A DNA stretch of 64,000 bases from Bradyrhizobium diversitatis (GCF_016031635.1 NZ_JACEGD010000003.1:1-64000), one strand, 5' to 3'; positions 35,881-45,945 are shown, numbered from the stretch's first letter. Translations and numbers: made by a program. The notes: generated by a model from the sequence alone, not told the origin.

Positions 35881-35917
35881 AACGGCCCGTCCGGATCTCC
35901 GGCGGGCCGTTTTGTTT
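35881..35917 (+). terminator. Rho-independent terminator after infC
   Basis: A strong GC hairpin (AACGGCCCGTCCGG, ATCT loop, CCGGCGGGCCGTT) followed by TTGTTTT, starting 33 bases after the infC stop. It suggests that rpmI-rplT has its own promoter. Confidence 0.85.
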
Positions 35918-35998
35918 TGGTCGAGGTGTAGGCCACGAGCACTGCTGCAACCCTCGCCCGCGAGCGGGGGAGGCAGCGCATCTTCCGCATCGCGACAG

Positions 35999-36397
35999 CT
36001 ACGTCCGCGTCGCCTGCCAGGTGCCGCTGCATTGGTCGCCGGAGATGACACCTCTCCACGAGCCGGCGCCGTTCATGCCGGCGAGCCGGCCGCCGCCGCT
36101 GGCGTGGGAGGCGCCGACCGAGACGTGGACAGCCACAGCACCGGAACGGTTGATCCTGCCCGAGACCCGGCCGCCGCCGGCGGACGAGACGCGGCTGCCC
36201 GTCACGGTGAAGGGGACGCTGTAGCCCGAGCTGCAACTGCCCCTCGTGGTGGCGAAGGTGACGTTCCAGATGCCGTCATAGCCGCCGATTCGGGCATCGG
36301 CAGTCGACGGCAGCATGACGGCCGCGAGCACGGCAAGCACCGCCAGATGACGCGGGCGGACGAAACCAGGTGAAGGCGATTGGGACAAATTGGCCAT
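35999..36397 (-). CDS. Secreted Gly/Ser-rich hypothetical protein
   Basis: A 132-residue protein with a long Sec-type signal (LAVLAVLAAVMLPSTADA, cleavage probably after ADA). The small beta-rich mature domain is rich in Gly, Ser and Val (GGYDGIWNVTFATTRGSC ... GSWRGVISGDQCSGTWQATRT). The two cysteines and the repeated W-x-V/W-x-A edges suggest a periplasmic lipocalin-like or META-like fold, which is an inference. ATG 36397 has AGGA upstream. It is convergent with infC. Confidence 0.7.
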   Translation of the reverse strand: MANLSQSPSPGFVRPRHLAVLAVLAAVMLPSTADARIGGYDGIWNVTFATTRGSCSSGYSVPFTVTGSRVSSAGGGRVSGRINRSGAVAVHVSVGASHASGGGRLAGMNGAGSWRGVISGDQCSGTWQATRT

Positions 36398-36672
36398 TTT
36401 GGTCCTGCTCCGGGGCGACACGGCTGGGACATGAGGGTGGCAACACCGGATAGTCTCCGGGCCTGTTCCGCCGGTTCATCGTTGCCATTTGGCTCCCGCT
36501 CTGTCATAAGCCCAGCCTTCATCGCCCGGCTGATTAAGGGCTGCCGTGGCGGTGTTTCGTGTGGGTTTCGCGCTCGTTCGCAAAAACCTGAGCACAATCA
36601 ACGCTCTAACGAGCATTTAGACGGCCAGCCGCCTTCACGGGCGGATTTCTGTTGTGGCCATAGGAGAGCCAA

Positions 36673-36873
36673 ATGCCCAAGCTGAAGACCAAATCGGGCG
36701 CTAAAAAGCGCTTCAAGGTGACTGCCACCGGCAAAGTGATGCACGCCCAGCGCGGCAAGCGTCACGGCATGATCAAGCGGACGAAGAAGCAGATCCGTCA
36801 GCTCCGCGGCACCCGCGTGCTGTTCAAGACCGACGGCGACAACGTCAAGAAGTACTTCTTGCCGAACGCCTGA
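36673..36873 (+). CDS. rpmI: 50S ribosomal protein L35
   Basis: A 66-residue basic ribosomal protein with the family signature [20 protein letters not shown] near the start. It is part of the large subunit. AGGAG lies just upstream, and rplT follows 79 bases downstream, the usual bacterial arrangement. A small GC hairpin (CCGCC-TTCAC-GGGCGG near 36631-36646) precedes it and might be a leader structure. Confidence 0.97.
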   Translation: MPKLKTKSGAKKRFKVTATGKVMHAQRGKRHGMIKRTKKQIRQLRGTRVLFKTDGDNVKKYFLPNA

Positions 36874-36952
36874 TCGCGTCCACGATCACTGCCCTCTCGC
36901 GCCGCCTTCGCGCGGCGATCCGAAAACCAAGTCATCTCTGAAGGATTTCGTC

Positions 36953-37312
36953 ATGTCTCGCGTCAAACGCGGTGTGACCGCCCACGCCAAGCACAAGAAA
37001 GTCTACAAGGCCGCCAAGGGCTTCTATGGCCGCCGCAAGAACACCATCCGCGCCGCCAAGCCGGCCGTGGAGAAGGCCCAGCAATACGCCTTCCGCGACC
37101 GCAAGCGTAAGAAGCGGACGTTCCGCGCGCTCTGGATCCAGCGCATCAACGCTGCCGTCCGTCCGTTCGGCCTGACCTACAGCCGATTTATCGACGGCAT
37201 GGCCAAGTCCGGGATCACCGTGGACCGCAAGGTGCTGTCGGATCTCGCGATCAGCGAACCCGCCGCCTTCCAGGCGATCGCCGAGAAGGCCAAGGCTGCG
37301 CTGGCCGCCTGA
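36953..37312 (+). CDS. rplT: 50S ribosomal protein L20
   Basis: A 119-residue ribosomal protein that binds 23S rRNA early in assembly. The N-terminal arm ([20 protein letters not shown]) and globular part ([20 protein letters not shown]) are typical. In other bacteria L20 represses its own operon. It is followed by a convergent small gene and then pheS. Confidence 0.97.
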   Translation: MSRVKRGVTAHAKHKKVYKAAKGFYGRRKNTIRAAKPAVEKAQQYAFRDRKRKKRTFRALWIQRINAAVRPFGLTYSRFIDGMAKSGITVDRKVLSDLAISEPAAFQAIAEKAKAALAA

Positions 37313-37320
37313 GGCCTGCG

Positions 37321-37740
37321 CTAGCGGGCCTTTTGGCCCGCAGCCTTCAAAGCTTGTTGCGAGTAGCGCTGGGCGACCTCCGCCCGGCAGAATGCTGTCG
37401 CCGAAATATACATGGTGCCGGACTTGTTCCGGTACTTGCGATCACACGCCTGCAACTCGCGCTGATAGCTGAGCTTCTGCGGCGGCTTCTGCTGGCCGAC
37501 GAAATCAGCTTCGCATTTCTTCTCGACCACTTCACCGAACTGCGCGTCGCCGCTGGCGCCATATGCGCAGGCCTCGAACAGCTTCATGGCAGGGCCGCAG
37601 CCAGGCGCCGCATTGAGGACTGCGATGACGTCGTCCATCGACGTCGATTTGGCCGGGCATTCCTCGGCGTAGGCCGCGCCACGCAAAGCACCTTCCAGCA
37701 CAAGCAGGGCCAGACCAACCAGACAGGATCTCGAAAGCAT
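37321..37740 (-). CDS. Periplasmic cysteine-containing hypothetical protein
   Basis: A 139-residue protein with a Sec signal (MLSRSCLVGLALLVLEGALRGAAYA). The mature part has six cysteines (ECPAK, GCGPA, EACAYG, KKCEAD, QACDRK, FCRAE), probably in disulfides, and a C-terminal LSYQRELQACDRKYRNKSGTM segment like LprI/DUF1311-type proteins. The start at 37740 has AAGGAG nine bases upstream; the much longer open frame to 38295 runs antisense to pheS and is not coding. Confidence 0.75.
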   Translation of the reverse strand: MLSRSCLVGLALLVLEGALRGAAYAEECPAKSTSMDDVIAVLNAAPGCGPAMKLFEACAYGASGDAQFGEVVEKKCEADFVGQQKPPQKLSYQRELQACDRKYRNKSGTMYISATAFCRAEVAQRYSQQALKAAGQKAR

Positions 37741-37891
37741 CGCAAGACTCTCCTTATACCCCCATTGGTGCCGGGTCCCCGCGCAGCGTTCAACCCGGCC
37801 GGCCGCAAGCCCGAAATGACCGGCTTTTTGCTTGACGTTACGGCCTTCGGGCGGCGACAACCCAGCCGAATTTGGAGCCAAGGATTTGACT

Positions 37892-38974
37892 GTGTCCGAC
37901 CTCGCAACGCTCGAAACATCCATCCTCGACCAGATCGCCGCCGCCGGCGATGAAGCCGCGCTCGAAGCGGTACGCGTCGCAGCCCTCGGCAAGAAGGGCT
38001 CGATCTCGGCGCTCCTCGCCACGCTCGGCAAGATGTCGCCTGATGAGCGCAAGACGCAGGGCGCCGCGATCAACCAGGCCAAGGACAAGGTCACCGAGGC
38101 GCTCGCCGCGCGGCGCCACGTGCTGAAGTCGGCGGCGCTCGATGCGCGGCTCGCGTCCGAGACCATCGACGTCACCCTGCCGCTGCGCGACGCACCGGTC
38201 GAGGCCGGCCGCATCCATCCGCTGAGCCAGGTCTGGGACGAACTGACCACGATCTTCGCCGACATGGGATTCTCGGTCGCCGAAGGTCCCGACATCGAGA
38301 CCGACGACTACAACTTCACCAAGCTGAATTTCCCGGAAGGCCATCCCGCGCGCGAGATGCACGACACATTCTTCTTCCACCCGAAGGAGGACGGCTCGCG
38401 CATGCTGCTGCGAACCCACACCTCGCCGGTGCAGGTGCGCACCATGCTGAGCCAGAAGCCGCCGATCCGCGTGATCTGTCCGGGCCGCACCTACCGCATC
38501 GATTCGGACGCGACCCATACGCCGCAATTCCACCAGGTCGAGGGCCTCGTCATCGACAAGACCTCGCATCTCGGCCACCTCAAGTGGATCCTGCATGAGT
38601 TCTGCAAGGCGTTCTTCGAGGTTGACCACATCAACATGCGCTTCCGTCCCTCGTTCTTCCCGTTCACCGAGCCGTCGCTGGAAGTCGACATCCAGTGCCG
38701 CCGCGACAAGGGTGAGATCCGCTTCGGCGAGGGCGAGGACTGGCTCGAGATTCTCGGCTGCGGCATGGTGCATCCGAACGTGCTGCGCGCCTGCGGCATC
38801 GATCCCGACGAGTACCAGGGCTTCGCCTGGGGCATGGGCATCGACCGCATCGCCATGCTGAAATACGGCATCGCCGATTTGCGCCAGCTGTTCGACAGCG
38901 ACGTCCGCTGGCTGAGCCACTATGGCTTCAAGCCGCTGGAGGTGCCGACGCTTGCGGGGGGACTGAGCTCGTGA
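37892..38974 (+). CDS. pheS: Phenylalanine-tRNA ligase alpha subunit
   Basis: The 360-residue catalytic subunit of the heterotetrameric class II PheRS. An N-terminal coiled coil (1-90) is followed by the catalytic core, including [44 protein letters not shown] and [14 protein letters not shown] (motif 3). The GTG start at 37892 is supported by AAGGA seven bases upstream. pheT follows 541 bases downstream, unusually separated by a DUF559 gene. Confidence 0.96.
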   Translation: MSDLATLETSILDQIAAAGDEAALEAVRVAALGKKGSISALLATLGKMSPDERKTQGAAINQAKDKVTEALAARRHVLKSAALDARLASETIDVTLPLRDAPVEAGRIHPLSQVWDELTTIFADMGFSVAEGPDIETDDYNFTKLNFPEGHPAREMHDTFFFHPKEDGSRMLLRTHTSPVQVRTMLSQKPPIRVICPGRTYRIDSDATHTPQFHQVEGLVIDKTSHLGHLKWILHEFCKAFFEVDHINMRFRPSFFPFTEPSLEVDIQCRRDKGEIRFGEGEDWLEILGCGMVHPNVLRACGIDPDEYQGFAWGMGIDRIAMLKYGIADLRQLFDSDVRWLSHYGFKPLEVPTLAGGLSS

Positions 38975-39007
38975 GGGTTGTGAGTAGCCGTACAAAGACT
39001 CTCTCCG

Positions 39008-39046
39008 TTCCCTCCCCCCTTGTGGGGGAGGGTCAGGGAGGGGGGT
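39008..39046. repeat. Left copy of a perfect 39-bp inverted repeat
   Basis: This sequence is the exact reverse complement of 39426-39464 and is itself palindromic (CCCTCCCCC ... GGGGGAGGG). Together the two copies bound the DUF559 gene between pheS and pheT. Confidence 0.9.
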
Positions 39047-39054
39047 AGCCGCGG

Positions 39055-39519
39055 ATGCCGCACGCAGTTGTAAGCGAGCGACAGCGCAGCCGGGCGAAAC
39101 AGCTTCGCCGAGCGATGACGCGCGCCGAAACACTGCTGTGGCGGCACCTGAAGGCTAACCGCATGGATGGTGTTGGCATCCGTCGCCAATCGCCAATCGG
39201 AAACTACATTGCTGACTTCGTGTGCTTCTCCTCAAAGCTCATCATCGAGCTCGATGGGGAATCCCATGATTTCGAGGAACGTCAGAAAAAAGATGAGCGT
39301 CGCGACGCTTTCTTCGCAGCCGAGGGCTTTCAGGTTCTGCGCTTCACCAACGATCAGGTGATGACGAACCTTGAGGGAGTTGTTGAGGCAATTCGCCAGG
39401 CAGCTTCCGCCGGAGCCCGCGGCTCACCCCCCTCCCTGACCCTCCCCCACAAGGGGGGAGGGAACACTAGCACCGACCAATGTAACTCCACCGACAAGAG
39501 CCGAGGCACACAGCCATGA
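39055..39519 (+). CDS. DUF559 (Vsr-like) endonuclease-domain protein
   Basis: A 154-residue DUF559 protein with the PD-(D/E)xK fold related to very-short-patch repair and restriction nucleases. It begins with the basic [28 protein letters not shown], then has the family core [17 protein letters not shown] and [23 protein letters not shown], ending near [12 protein letters not shown]. The catalytic set is probably Asp in YIADF and Glu/Asp in ELDG. The C-terminal tail ([13 protein letters not shown]) is encoded by the right inverted repeat and looks acquired. The stop overlaps the pheT start as ATGA, so the cassette is translationally coupled to pheT. The function in vivo is unknown. Confidence 0.88.
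   Translation: MPHAVVSERQRSRAKQLRRAMTRAETLLWRHLKANRMDGVGIRRQSPIGNYIADFVCFSSKLIIELDGESHDFEERQKKDERRDAFFAAEGFQVLRFTNDQVMTNLEGVVEAIRQAASAGARGSPPSLTLPHKGGGNTSTDQCNSTDKSRGTQP
39426..39464. repeat. Right copy of a perfect 39-bp inverted repeat
   Basis: It matches the reverse complement of 39008-39046 at all 39 positions. It lies inside the 3' end of the DUF559 reading frame. Confidence 0.9.
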
Positions 39520-41924
39520 AATTCACCCTCTCCTGGCTGAAGGATCATCTCGAGACCGACGAGCCGCTCGACAAGCTCGCCGAGAAGCTCACCATGATCG
39601 GGCTCGAGGTCGAGAACATCGAGGACAAGGCGAAGGCGCTGAAGCCTTTCACCATCGCGAAAGTGATCTCGGCCGAGCAGCATCCGAACGCGGATCGGCT
39701 GCGTGTCTGCATGGTCGATACCGGCGACGGCGGCGCGCCGGTGCAGGTCGTCTGCGGTGCGCCGAATGCGCGCGCCGGGCTCGTCAGCGTGTTCTCAGCC
39801 CCCGGCACCTACATTCCCGGCAAGGACATCACGCTCGGCATCGGCACCATCCGCGGCGTCGAGAGCCGCGGCATGCTGTGCTCGGCGGCCGAATTGCAGA
39901 TCTCCAACGACCATGACGGCATCATGGAATTGCCGGCGGACGCGCCTGTTGGCGCGGCCTACGCCGAATGGGCCGGGCTCGGCGATCCCGTGGTCGAGAT
40001 CAACCTGACGCCGAACCGGCAGGACTGCACCGGCGTGCACGGCATCGCGCGCGACCTCGCCGCCGCCGACATGGGCAAGTTCAAGGACCCGACCATCAAG
40101 CCCATCACGGGCGAATTCCCGTGCCCGGTGAAGGTCACGGTCGAGGATTCCTCGCTGTGTCCCGGCTTCGCGCTCCGCCTCGTGCGCGGCGTCAAGAACG
40201 GACCGTCGCCGGAATGGCTGCAGAAGCGGCTGACCGCGATCGGACTGCGTCCGATCAACGCGCTGGTCGACATCACCAATTTCATGACCTTCGACCGCGC
40301 GCGGCCGCTGCACGTGTTCGACGCCAAGAAGGTGAAGGGCAATCTCGTCGTGCGGCGCGCCCGCGACGGCGAGACGCTTCTCGCGCTCGACGGCCGTACC
40401 TACAATCTCGATCCCGCGATTTGCGTCATCGCGGACGAGCACGGCGTCGAATCGCTCGCCGGCATCATGGGCGGCGAGGCCTCCGGCTGCGACGATGACA
40501 CCACCGACGTGCTGATCGAATCGGCGCTGTGGAACGAGATCAACATCGCCCAGACCGGCCGCAAGCTCGGCATCAATTCCGATGCGCGCTACCGCTTCGA
40601 GCGTGGCGTCGATCCCGCCTTCATGGTGCCGGGGCTCGAGCTCGCGACCAAGCTGGTGATGGAGATGTGTGGCGGCACACCGTCCGAGACCGTCGTGGTC
40701 GGCAAGGCCTTTGGCGATGACCGCCTCATCGAGTTCCCGGTCACTGAGGTCAAGCGGCTCTCCGGCATCGAGGTGCCGCAAGCGGAGATGAAGCGCATCC
40801 TGACCCATCTCGGCTTCATGATGGCGGGCCCCGGCCCGGTCGTGAAGGTGGCGGTGCCGTCCTGGCGCACGGACGTGCACGGCAAGGCCGACATCGTCGA
40901 GGAGATCGTCCGCATCTTCGGCGTCGACAAGGTGCCGATGACGCCGTTCGAACGCGGCGAGGACGCGCGCAAATCGGTGCTGACGCCGCTCCAGCTGCGC
41001 ACCCGCCGCGCGCGACGCGCGCTCGCCAGCCGCGGCATGGTCGAAGCCGTGACGTGGTCGTTCATTGCCAAGCCCGCGGCCGAATTGTTCGGCGGCGGCC
41101 AGCGCGAGCTCGAAGTGGCCAACCCGATCGCGTCCGATTTGTCGGACATGCGCCCGACCTTGCTTGCGGGCCTGATCGCGGCCGCGCAGGCCAATGCCGA
41201 TCGCGGCTTTGGCGATGTCGCGCTGTTCGAGGTCGGCCAGATCTTCAAGGGCGATCGCCCGCAGGACCAGTTCATGGCGGCAAGCGGCGTGCGCCGCGGC
41301 TTTGCCTCCTCGGAAGGCCTCGGACGGCACTGGACCGGCTCGACGCAGGCGGACGTGTTCGACGCGAAAGCCGATGCGCTGGCGGTGCTCGCTGCGGCCG
41401 GTGCGCCGATGCAGGCGCTTCAGGTCGTGGCGGGTGGTCCTGGCTGGCTGCATCCGGGGCGTTCCGCCACGATCCAGATCGGCCCGCAGAACGTGCTCGG
41501 CCATTTCGGCGAGATGCATCCGCGCGCGCTCGAGGCGCTCGGCGTCGATGGTCCCTTGATGGTGTTCGAGGTCATTCTCGACCGCATCCCCGAGGCCAAG
41601 AAGAAGCCGACCCGCGCCAAGCCGCTGATCGAGCTGTCCGCCTTCCAGCCTGTTACGCGCGACTTCGCCTTCATCGTCGACCGCGACGTGAAGGCCGGCG
41701 ACATCGTCCGCGCCGCGCAAGCCGTCGACAAGAAGCTGATCACCGGCGTGAACGTTTTCGACGTCTACGAGGGCAAGGGCATCGATGACGGCAAGAAGTC
41801 GATCGCGATCGCGGTGACGATCCAGCCGCGCGAGAAGACCCTGACCGACCAGGAGATCGAGGCCGTCGGCGCCAAGATCGTGGCCGAAGTCACGAAGAAG
41901 ACCGGCGGTACTCTGAGAGCATGA
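39516..41924 (+). CDS. pheT: Phenylalanine-tRNA ligase beta subunit
   Basis: The 802-residue beta subunit of PheRS. An EMAP-like tRNA-binding domain covers residues 39-150 ([21 protein letters not shown]). The B3/4 editing domain (about 210-380) contains [17 protein letters not shown]5 and catalytic-like domains occupy the middle, and an FDX-ACB anticodon-binding domain ([23 protein letters not shown]) the C-terminus. The stop codon lies inside a dispersed rhizobial repeat (41917-41965). Confidence 0.96.
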   Translation: MKFTLSWLKDHLETDEPLDKLAEKLTMIGLEVENIEDKAKALKPFTIAKVISAEQHPNADRLRVCMVDTGDGGAPVQVVCGAPNARAGLVSVFSAPGTYIPGKDITLGIGTIRGVESRGMLCSAAELQISNDHDGIMELPADAPVGAAYAEWAGLGDPVVEINLTPNRQDCTGVHGIARDLAAADMGKFKDPTIKPITGEFPCPVKVTVEDSSLCPGFALRLVRGVKNGPSPEWLQKRLTAIGLRPINALVDITNFMTFDRARPLHVFDAKKVKGNLVVRRARDGETLLALDGRTYNLDPAICVIADEHGVESLAGIMGGEASGCDDDTTDVLIESALWNEINIAQTGRKLGINSDARYRFERGVDPAFMVPGLELATKLVMEMCGGTPSETVVVGKAFGDDRLIEFPVTEVKRLSGIEVPQAEMKRILTHLGFMMAGPGPVVKVAVPSWRTDVHGKADIVEEIVRIFGVDKVPMTPFERGEDARKSVLTPLQLRTRRARRALASRGMVEAVTWSFIAKPAAELFGGGQRELEVANPIASDLSDMRPTLLAGLIAAAQANADRGFGDVALFEVGQIFKGDRPQDQFMAASGVRRGFASSEGLGRHWTGSTQADVFDAKADALAVLAAAGAPMQALQVVAGGPGWLHPGRSATIQIGPQNVLGHFGEMHPRALEALGVDGPLMVFEVILDRIPEAKKKPTRAKPLIELSAFQPVTRDFAFIVDRDVKAGDIVRAAQAVDKKLITGVNVFDVYEGKGIDDGKKSIAIAVTIQPREKTLTDQEIEAVGAKIVAEVTKKTGGTLRA

Positions 41925-41965
41925 TGCCGAGAAGTGTGAAGCGGTTTTCGGACGACATCATGCTC
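41917..41965. repeat. Dispersed rhizobial inverted repeat overlapping the pheT stop
   Basis: GAGCATGATG and CATCATGCTC form the ends around AGAAGTGTGAAGCGGTTTTC, a pattern that recurs between genes throughout Rhizobiales. The TGA of pheT lies within the left arm. Confidence 0.7.
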
Positions 41966-41979
41966 CAGAATCGATAAGC

Positions 41980-42750
41980 ATGAGTCTCGCCGACTTTCTC
42001 CCGAAGGATGTCAGCCTCACCATTGCGATGGCGCTCTGCGCCGTCGCTTTCGTTTCGGGCACCGCACGCGGCTTCTCCGGCTTCGGCTCGGCCCTGATCT
42101 TCATGCCGCTGGCGAGCAGCATCGCAGCGCCGCGGCTCGTTGCGGCCCTGCTGCTCGTCATCGATTTCGTCGCGGCCGCGCCGCTGCTGCCTGACGCATG
42201 GCGGAAGGCCGACCGCAGGGCCACCGCCGTGATCGTGCTGGGCGCGCTGGTCGGCGTGCCCGTCGGCACGTATTTCCTGAGCGTGCTGGAGCCCGTCACC
42301 ACGCGATGGATCATCTCCTGCTTCGTCGCCGCCCTCCTGCTCCTGCTGCTGTCGGGCTGGCGCTATCGCGGCAAGGACCACGCCTGGCTCTCGGTCGGCA
42401 TCGGCGGTCTCTCGGGCTTCTGCAGCGGCCTCGCGCAGACCGGCGGCCCACCGATCGTCGGCTACTGGCTCGGCCGCCCGATCGCACCCATCATCGCACG
42501 CGCCAACATCTTGCTGTTCTTCGGCGCCTCGGATTTCTTCTCGATGGTCAGTTACGCGGCTACGGGCCTGATTTCGCGCGAATCGCTGGCGCTCTCGCTA
42601 GTCGTCGGGCCGGTCTATGCGATCGGCGTCGCCTTCGGCGCCTCGCTGTTCGGCCGCGCGAGTGAAAGAGTGTTTCGCGGGATCTGCTATGCGCTGATCG
42701 CGGTGGCGGTGATCGCCGGGCTGCCAGCGTTGGACGGGATTCTGCGGTAG
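41980..42750 (+). CDS. TauE/SafE-family membrane transporter
   Basis: A 256-residue polytopic protein with about eight hydrophobic segments in two repeated halves, as in the TauE/SafE (DUF81) family of sulfite, sulfonate or organic-acid exporters. Typical stretches are FVSGTARGFSGFGSALIFMPL and GGLSGFCSGLAQTGGPPIVGYWLG; the repeated G-x-x-G-F/G-x-G patterns mark the two halves. The substrate cannot be told from sequence. Confidence 0.85.
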   Translation: MSLADFLPKDVSLTIAMALCAVAFVSGTARGFSGFGSALIFMPLASSIAAPRLVAALLLVIDFVAAAPLLPDAWRKADRRATAVIVLGALVGVPVGTYFLSVLEPVTTRWIISCFVAALLLLLLSGWRYRGKDHAWLSVGIGGLSGFCSGLAQTGGPPIVGYWLGRPIAPIIARANILLFFGASDFFSMVSYAATGLISRESLALSLVVGPVYAIGVAFGASLFGRASERVFRGICYALIAVAVIAGLPALDGILR

Positions 42751-42763
42751 CTCTCTCCGCCAG

Positions 42764-42917
42764 TCGTCCCTGCGAACGCAGGGACCCATACCGCGTGATC
42801 TATCGAGTAGGCACAGGTGACAGTGCCGACGCAGATCTCCTGACTGCCAGCCTTCGCCAAACTTCTCCCTGTGGTTCTGGGTCCCGGATCTGCGCTTCGC
42901 TTGTCCGGGACGACAGC
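42764..42917. repeat. Bradyrhizobial intergenic palindromes
   Basis: Two hairpins lie between convergent genes: GTCCCTGCGAACGCAGGGAC at 42766-42785, and GTCCCGGA ... TCCGGGAC near 42881-42911. No gene is seen. Confidence 0.6.
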
Positions 42918-42941
42918 GGAGATTGTTGGGGCTTGATTGCC

Positions 42942-44330
42942 TTACGGCCGCGGCACGCGCCGCTTCTTCGTCGATTGCGTCGGCACGTCGGCCGGCTCGG
43001 ACTTGAGCGCGCCGATCTTGCGCAAGGCGGCATCCGCGGCGCGCTCGCCGCTTTCCCAGGCGCCGTCGACGGTGCCCCAGAGCGTCTCGTGCGTGGCTTC
43101 GCCGGCGAGGAACATGTTGCCGATCGGCTCGCCCAGGGTCTTTCGCGAAAGCTGGCCGCCGGGCGAGGATGCCGACATTGCGCCCAACACGTAGGGCGCG
43201 GCATTCCAGCGCGTGGCGCTGGTCTTCTGCACGGCCGAAGCGGCCTCGCTGCCGAACAGCTTGGTGATCCACTCCTTCGCGAAGGCGGCCATGGCCTTCT
43301 CGCCCTGCTCGGAGAGATCGCGGCCGAAGGAGCCGCCGACATCGATCGAGCACAGCGAGGAGCCGCCGATATTGGCGAACATGAGCGCCGTGCGCGTCGA
43401 GTTGCTCTGCTCGATGAGGATATCGTCGCGCGACAATCCGAGCGGATTGCCCGGCAGTTGCAGCACGATGCGATCGTAGCTGCCCAGGGTGAGCTTCGAG
43501 GCCGCGTCCAAGGTGCGCTTGGGGATGTCGGGTGCGAACTTGATCGCGCCCGACGTCAGCACATTGGTCGAAACTGTGAGGATGGCGGCGCGTGCGGCGA
43601 TCTTGCCGGCTTGCGTCTCCACGCCGACGTCGCGGTTGCTCCAGACGATCCGGCTCGCCGGCGTCGACAGCACCATCGGCACCTGCTCGCTGAGCTTGGT
43701 GATCAGAGTGCCGAGGCCCTGGCGGCAGGCGATCGCCGCATTGCGGTCCTGCGCGCGTCCCTTGTCGATCGCGGACAGCTCCTTCAGGTCCTTGCCGGCG
43801 AAGCTCGGGCCCAGCATGAACTCGGCCGCGCCTGCCCAGTCGCCGAGGTCCTTCGGCAGCACGGACGCGCAGGAGGTGTCCAGCTTGCCGCGCGCGGCCT
43901 CGTCGATGGCGCGGTTGGCGCGCACCAGCGCCGCCAGGAACTGCTCGGTCTCGCCCGCACGCGCGTTGCGGCGGCCGATGCGCATCTTCTGGCCCGATGG
44001 CGCCGGCAGCGCGTCCAGCCCGACACTGCGCGCCAGCCGGATCATCGGATTGGTGTCGGGATTGTACATCCAGCGCGCGCCGCGGTCGAACGGCGTGTCG
44101 AAGGTCGTGCGATCGGTGATGCAACGGCCGCCAACGTGCGGTGCCGCTTCCACCACGATGACCTTGCGGCCGGTCGCCATGATGCGCCGCGCCGCGGCGA
44201 TTCCAGCAGCTCCCGCCCCGATCACGACGATGTCGGCCTCGCGCGGCAGGGGCGCGGCGGATGCGCGCAGGACCGGCATCGCCGCAAAGGACGCCGACGC
44301 GACAAGGAAACCGCGGCGCGTGATTGTCAT
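42942..44330 (-). CDS. Tat-exported flavin monoamine oxidase-family protein
   Basis: A 462-residue FAD-dependent amine oxidase. A twin-arginine signal (ITRRGFLVASASFAAMPVLRASA) sends it folded to the periplasm. The FAD motifs are IVVIGAGAAGIAAARRI, VVEAAPHVGGRC and, near the C-terminus, LFLAGEATHETLWGTVDGAWESG. It should oxidise an amine to an aldehyde and peroxide; the substrate is unknown. ATG 44330 is chosen because it puts the Tat signal at the N-terminus; the open frame to 44420 adds nothing recognisable. Confidence 0.88.
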   Translation of the reverse strand: MTITRRGFLVASASFAAMPVLRASAAPLPREADIVVIGAGAAGIAAARRIMATGRKVIVVEAAPHVGGRCITDRTTFDTPFDRGARWMYNPDTNPMIRLARSVGLDALPAPSGQKMRIGRRNARAGETEQFLAALVRANRAIDEAARGKLDTSCASVLPKDLGDWAGAAEFMLGPSFAGKDLKELSAIDKGRAQDRNAAIACRQGLGTLITKLSEQVPMVLSTPASRIVWSNRDVGVETQAGKIAARAAILTVSTNVLTSGAIKFAPDIPKRTLDAASKLTLGSYDRIVLQLPGNPLGLSRDDILIEQSNSTRTALMFANIGGSSLCSIDVGGSFGRDLSEQGEKAMAAFAKEWITKLFGSEAASAVQKTSATRWNAAPYVLGAMSASSPGGQLSRKTLGEPIGNMFLAGEATHETLWGTVDGAWESGERAADAALRKIGALKSEPADVPTQSTKKRRVPRP

Positions 44331-44522
44331 GTCATGGTTTCCGGGGACTTGCGGCGTATGGGAACAGCCCGCGAACCTTGCTGCATCTGATGTTGCACGG
44401 CAACCATCATGGTGAATCAATCGTGCTTGATCTCACAGAGTGATGAACCGAATTGCAACACGTTTCGACCATGATAGAGAAGGGAAAAAGACGGCCGGAA
44501 AAGGCCGTGGGGGGAGTTTGAC

Positions 44523-45488
44523 ATGGGGACGGTCCTGGATTCGGTCGGCAAGCTGATTGCCGCGTACCTCTCGAAGGAGGTGCCGGGCTACGAGCCGTTC
44601 ACGCCGAGCGACCCGGAGCATCTGCGCGGCGTCATCGAGCCCGGCGACGTGCTGCTGGTCGAGGGCAACAACCGCATCTCCGGCATCATCAAATATCTGA
44701 CGCAGTCGACCTGGTCGCATGCGGCGCTCTATGTCGGCCCGGTCGCGGGTGCGGAGGAGGCTGACGGCGAGCCGCATGTGCTGATCGAGGCCAATATCGG
44801 CGAAGGCGTCACATCGGCGCCGCTGTCGAAATATTTCCCCTACCACACCCGCCTCTGCCGCCCTGTCGGGCTGTCCTATGAGGACCGCACCACGGTCTGC
44901 CGCTACGCCATCAACCGCATCGGCTTCGGCTACGACACCAAGAACATCGTCGACCTCATGCGTTATCTGTTCCCGATGCCGATACCGCAGCGCTGGCGCC
45001 GGCGCATGATCGCGATCGGCTCGGGCGACCCGACCAAGATCATCTGCTCGGCGCTGATCGCGCAGGCCTTCGACGCCGTGCGCTATCCGATCCTGCCGAA
45101 GATCACCAAGGCCGGCAGCCGTGCCGCGCGCCGCGAGATCCTGCACATCCGCGATTCCTCGCTCTACATGCCCCGCGACTTCGACATCTCGCCCTATTTC
45201 GAAGTCGTCAAACCCACCATCGTGCACGGCTTCGACTACACCGCCCTGCACTGGGCCGACAAGCAGAAGCCGCTCGAGGAGGTAGCGGGCTCATTCAGTG
45301 TGTTTCCAGAAACGGTCCTGGCGCCGCCGCTCATTCCTGAGGCGATTGACGAAGAGGCGCCGGCTGAGATTCCGGCTGAAGAAGTGAAGGCGCAACTCGC
45401 GGAGATCACCGCCGCGTTCTCCGAGCATTTTGTGCAACTGAGCGACCTCGCGGCGTACCGCGCGCGGGCGCGGGAGATGGCGGCTTAA
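44523..45488 (+). CDS. YiiX/YebB-like NlpC/P60-type cysteine hydrolase
   Basis: A 321-residue protein of the permuted papain-fold family (YiiX/YebB-like). The motifs GVIEPGDVLLVEG, STWSHAALYVG (catalytic His) and TKIICSALIAQAF (catalytic Cys) are in the order expected for permuted NlpC/P60 enzymes. Such proteins act on lipids or amide bonds; the substrate is unknown. There is no signal peptide. The acidic C-terminal tail (about 260-321) looks flexible. GGGGAG is directly upstream of ATG 44523. Confidence 0.8.
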   Translation: MGTVLDSVGKLIAAYLSKEVPGYEPFTPSDPEHLRGVIEPGDVLLVEGNNRISGIIKYLTQSTWSHAALYVGPVAGAEEADGEPHVLIEANIGEGVTSAPLSKYFPYHTRLCRPVGLSYEDRTTVCRYAINRIGFGYDTKNIVDLMRYLFPMPIPQRWRRRMIAIGSGDPTKIICSALIAQAFDAVRYPILPKITKAGSRAARREILHIRDSSLYMPRDFDISPYFEVVKPTIVHGFDYTALHWADKQKPLEEVAGSFSVFPETVLAPPLIPEAIDEEAPAEIPAEEVKAQLAEITAAFSEHFVQLSDLAAYRARAREMAA

Positions 45489-45557
45489 GTCACGCCCCGA
45501 AACATCGCCCTGGCTTTCGCCAGAACGACGCTGGAGGAGATGCCGCGTCCCTCTCCT

Positions 45558-45646
45558 CCGTCGTTGCGAGCACAGCGAAGCAATCCAGACTGTTACCGCG
45601 GCGACAGTCTGGATTGCTTCGTCGCAAGAGCTCCTCGCAATGACGG
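45558..45646. repeat. Bradyrhizobial intergenic palindromic repeat
   Basis: Nested inverted repeat: GCGAAGCAATCCAGACTG pairs with CAGTCTGGATTGCTTCG, and the outer ends CCGTCGTTGCGAG with CTCGCAATGACGG. It separates two convergent genes. Confidence 0.75.
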
Positions 45647-45661
45647 TGGAGGGAGCGTGGG

Positions 45662-45937
45662 CTACCGGTCGGCCCGCCCGATCACCGCCATCAGCTCCGC
45701 GATCTTCTCGCGCTGGTCGGCCTTGTCGCCGCTCGCAATGGCGTGCTCGACGCAATGGGCGACGTGATCCTTCAGGACCTCCTCCTCGACGCGGCGCAAA
45801 GCGGCGCGCACCGCCGAGATCTGCGTCACGATGTCGATGCAGTAGCGGTCTTCCTCTACCATTTTCGACAGGCCGCGAACCTGGCCTTCGATCCGGCCGA
45901 GACGTTTTCCGACAGATGCCTTGATGTCCTTGCGCAT
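45662..45937 (-). CDS. CsoR/RcnR-family metal-sensing repressor
   Basis: A 91-residue all-helical repressor (DUF156). It has the family core [37 protein letters not shown] and the later metal ligands [10 protein letters not shown]. Cys in YCIDI with His and Cys in HVAHC fit the copper-type ligand set (Cys-His-Cys). It is divergent from the copper ATPase gene and presumably releases the shared operator when copper binds. Confidence 0.88.
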   Translation of the reverse strand: MRKDIKASVGKRLGRIEGQVRGLSKMVEEDRYCIDIVTQISAVRAALRRVEEEVLKDHVAHCVEHAIASGDKADQREKIAELMAVIGRADR

Positions 45938-45945
45938 GGGGTCTA

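Noticed and set aside
37324..37341. Bidirectional terminator after rplT
   Set aside because: GCGGGCC-TTTT-GGCCCGC forms a hairpin but has no T-tract and encodes the end of the convergent gene. It may still slow transcription.
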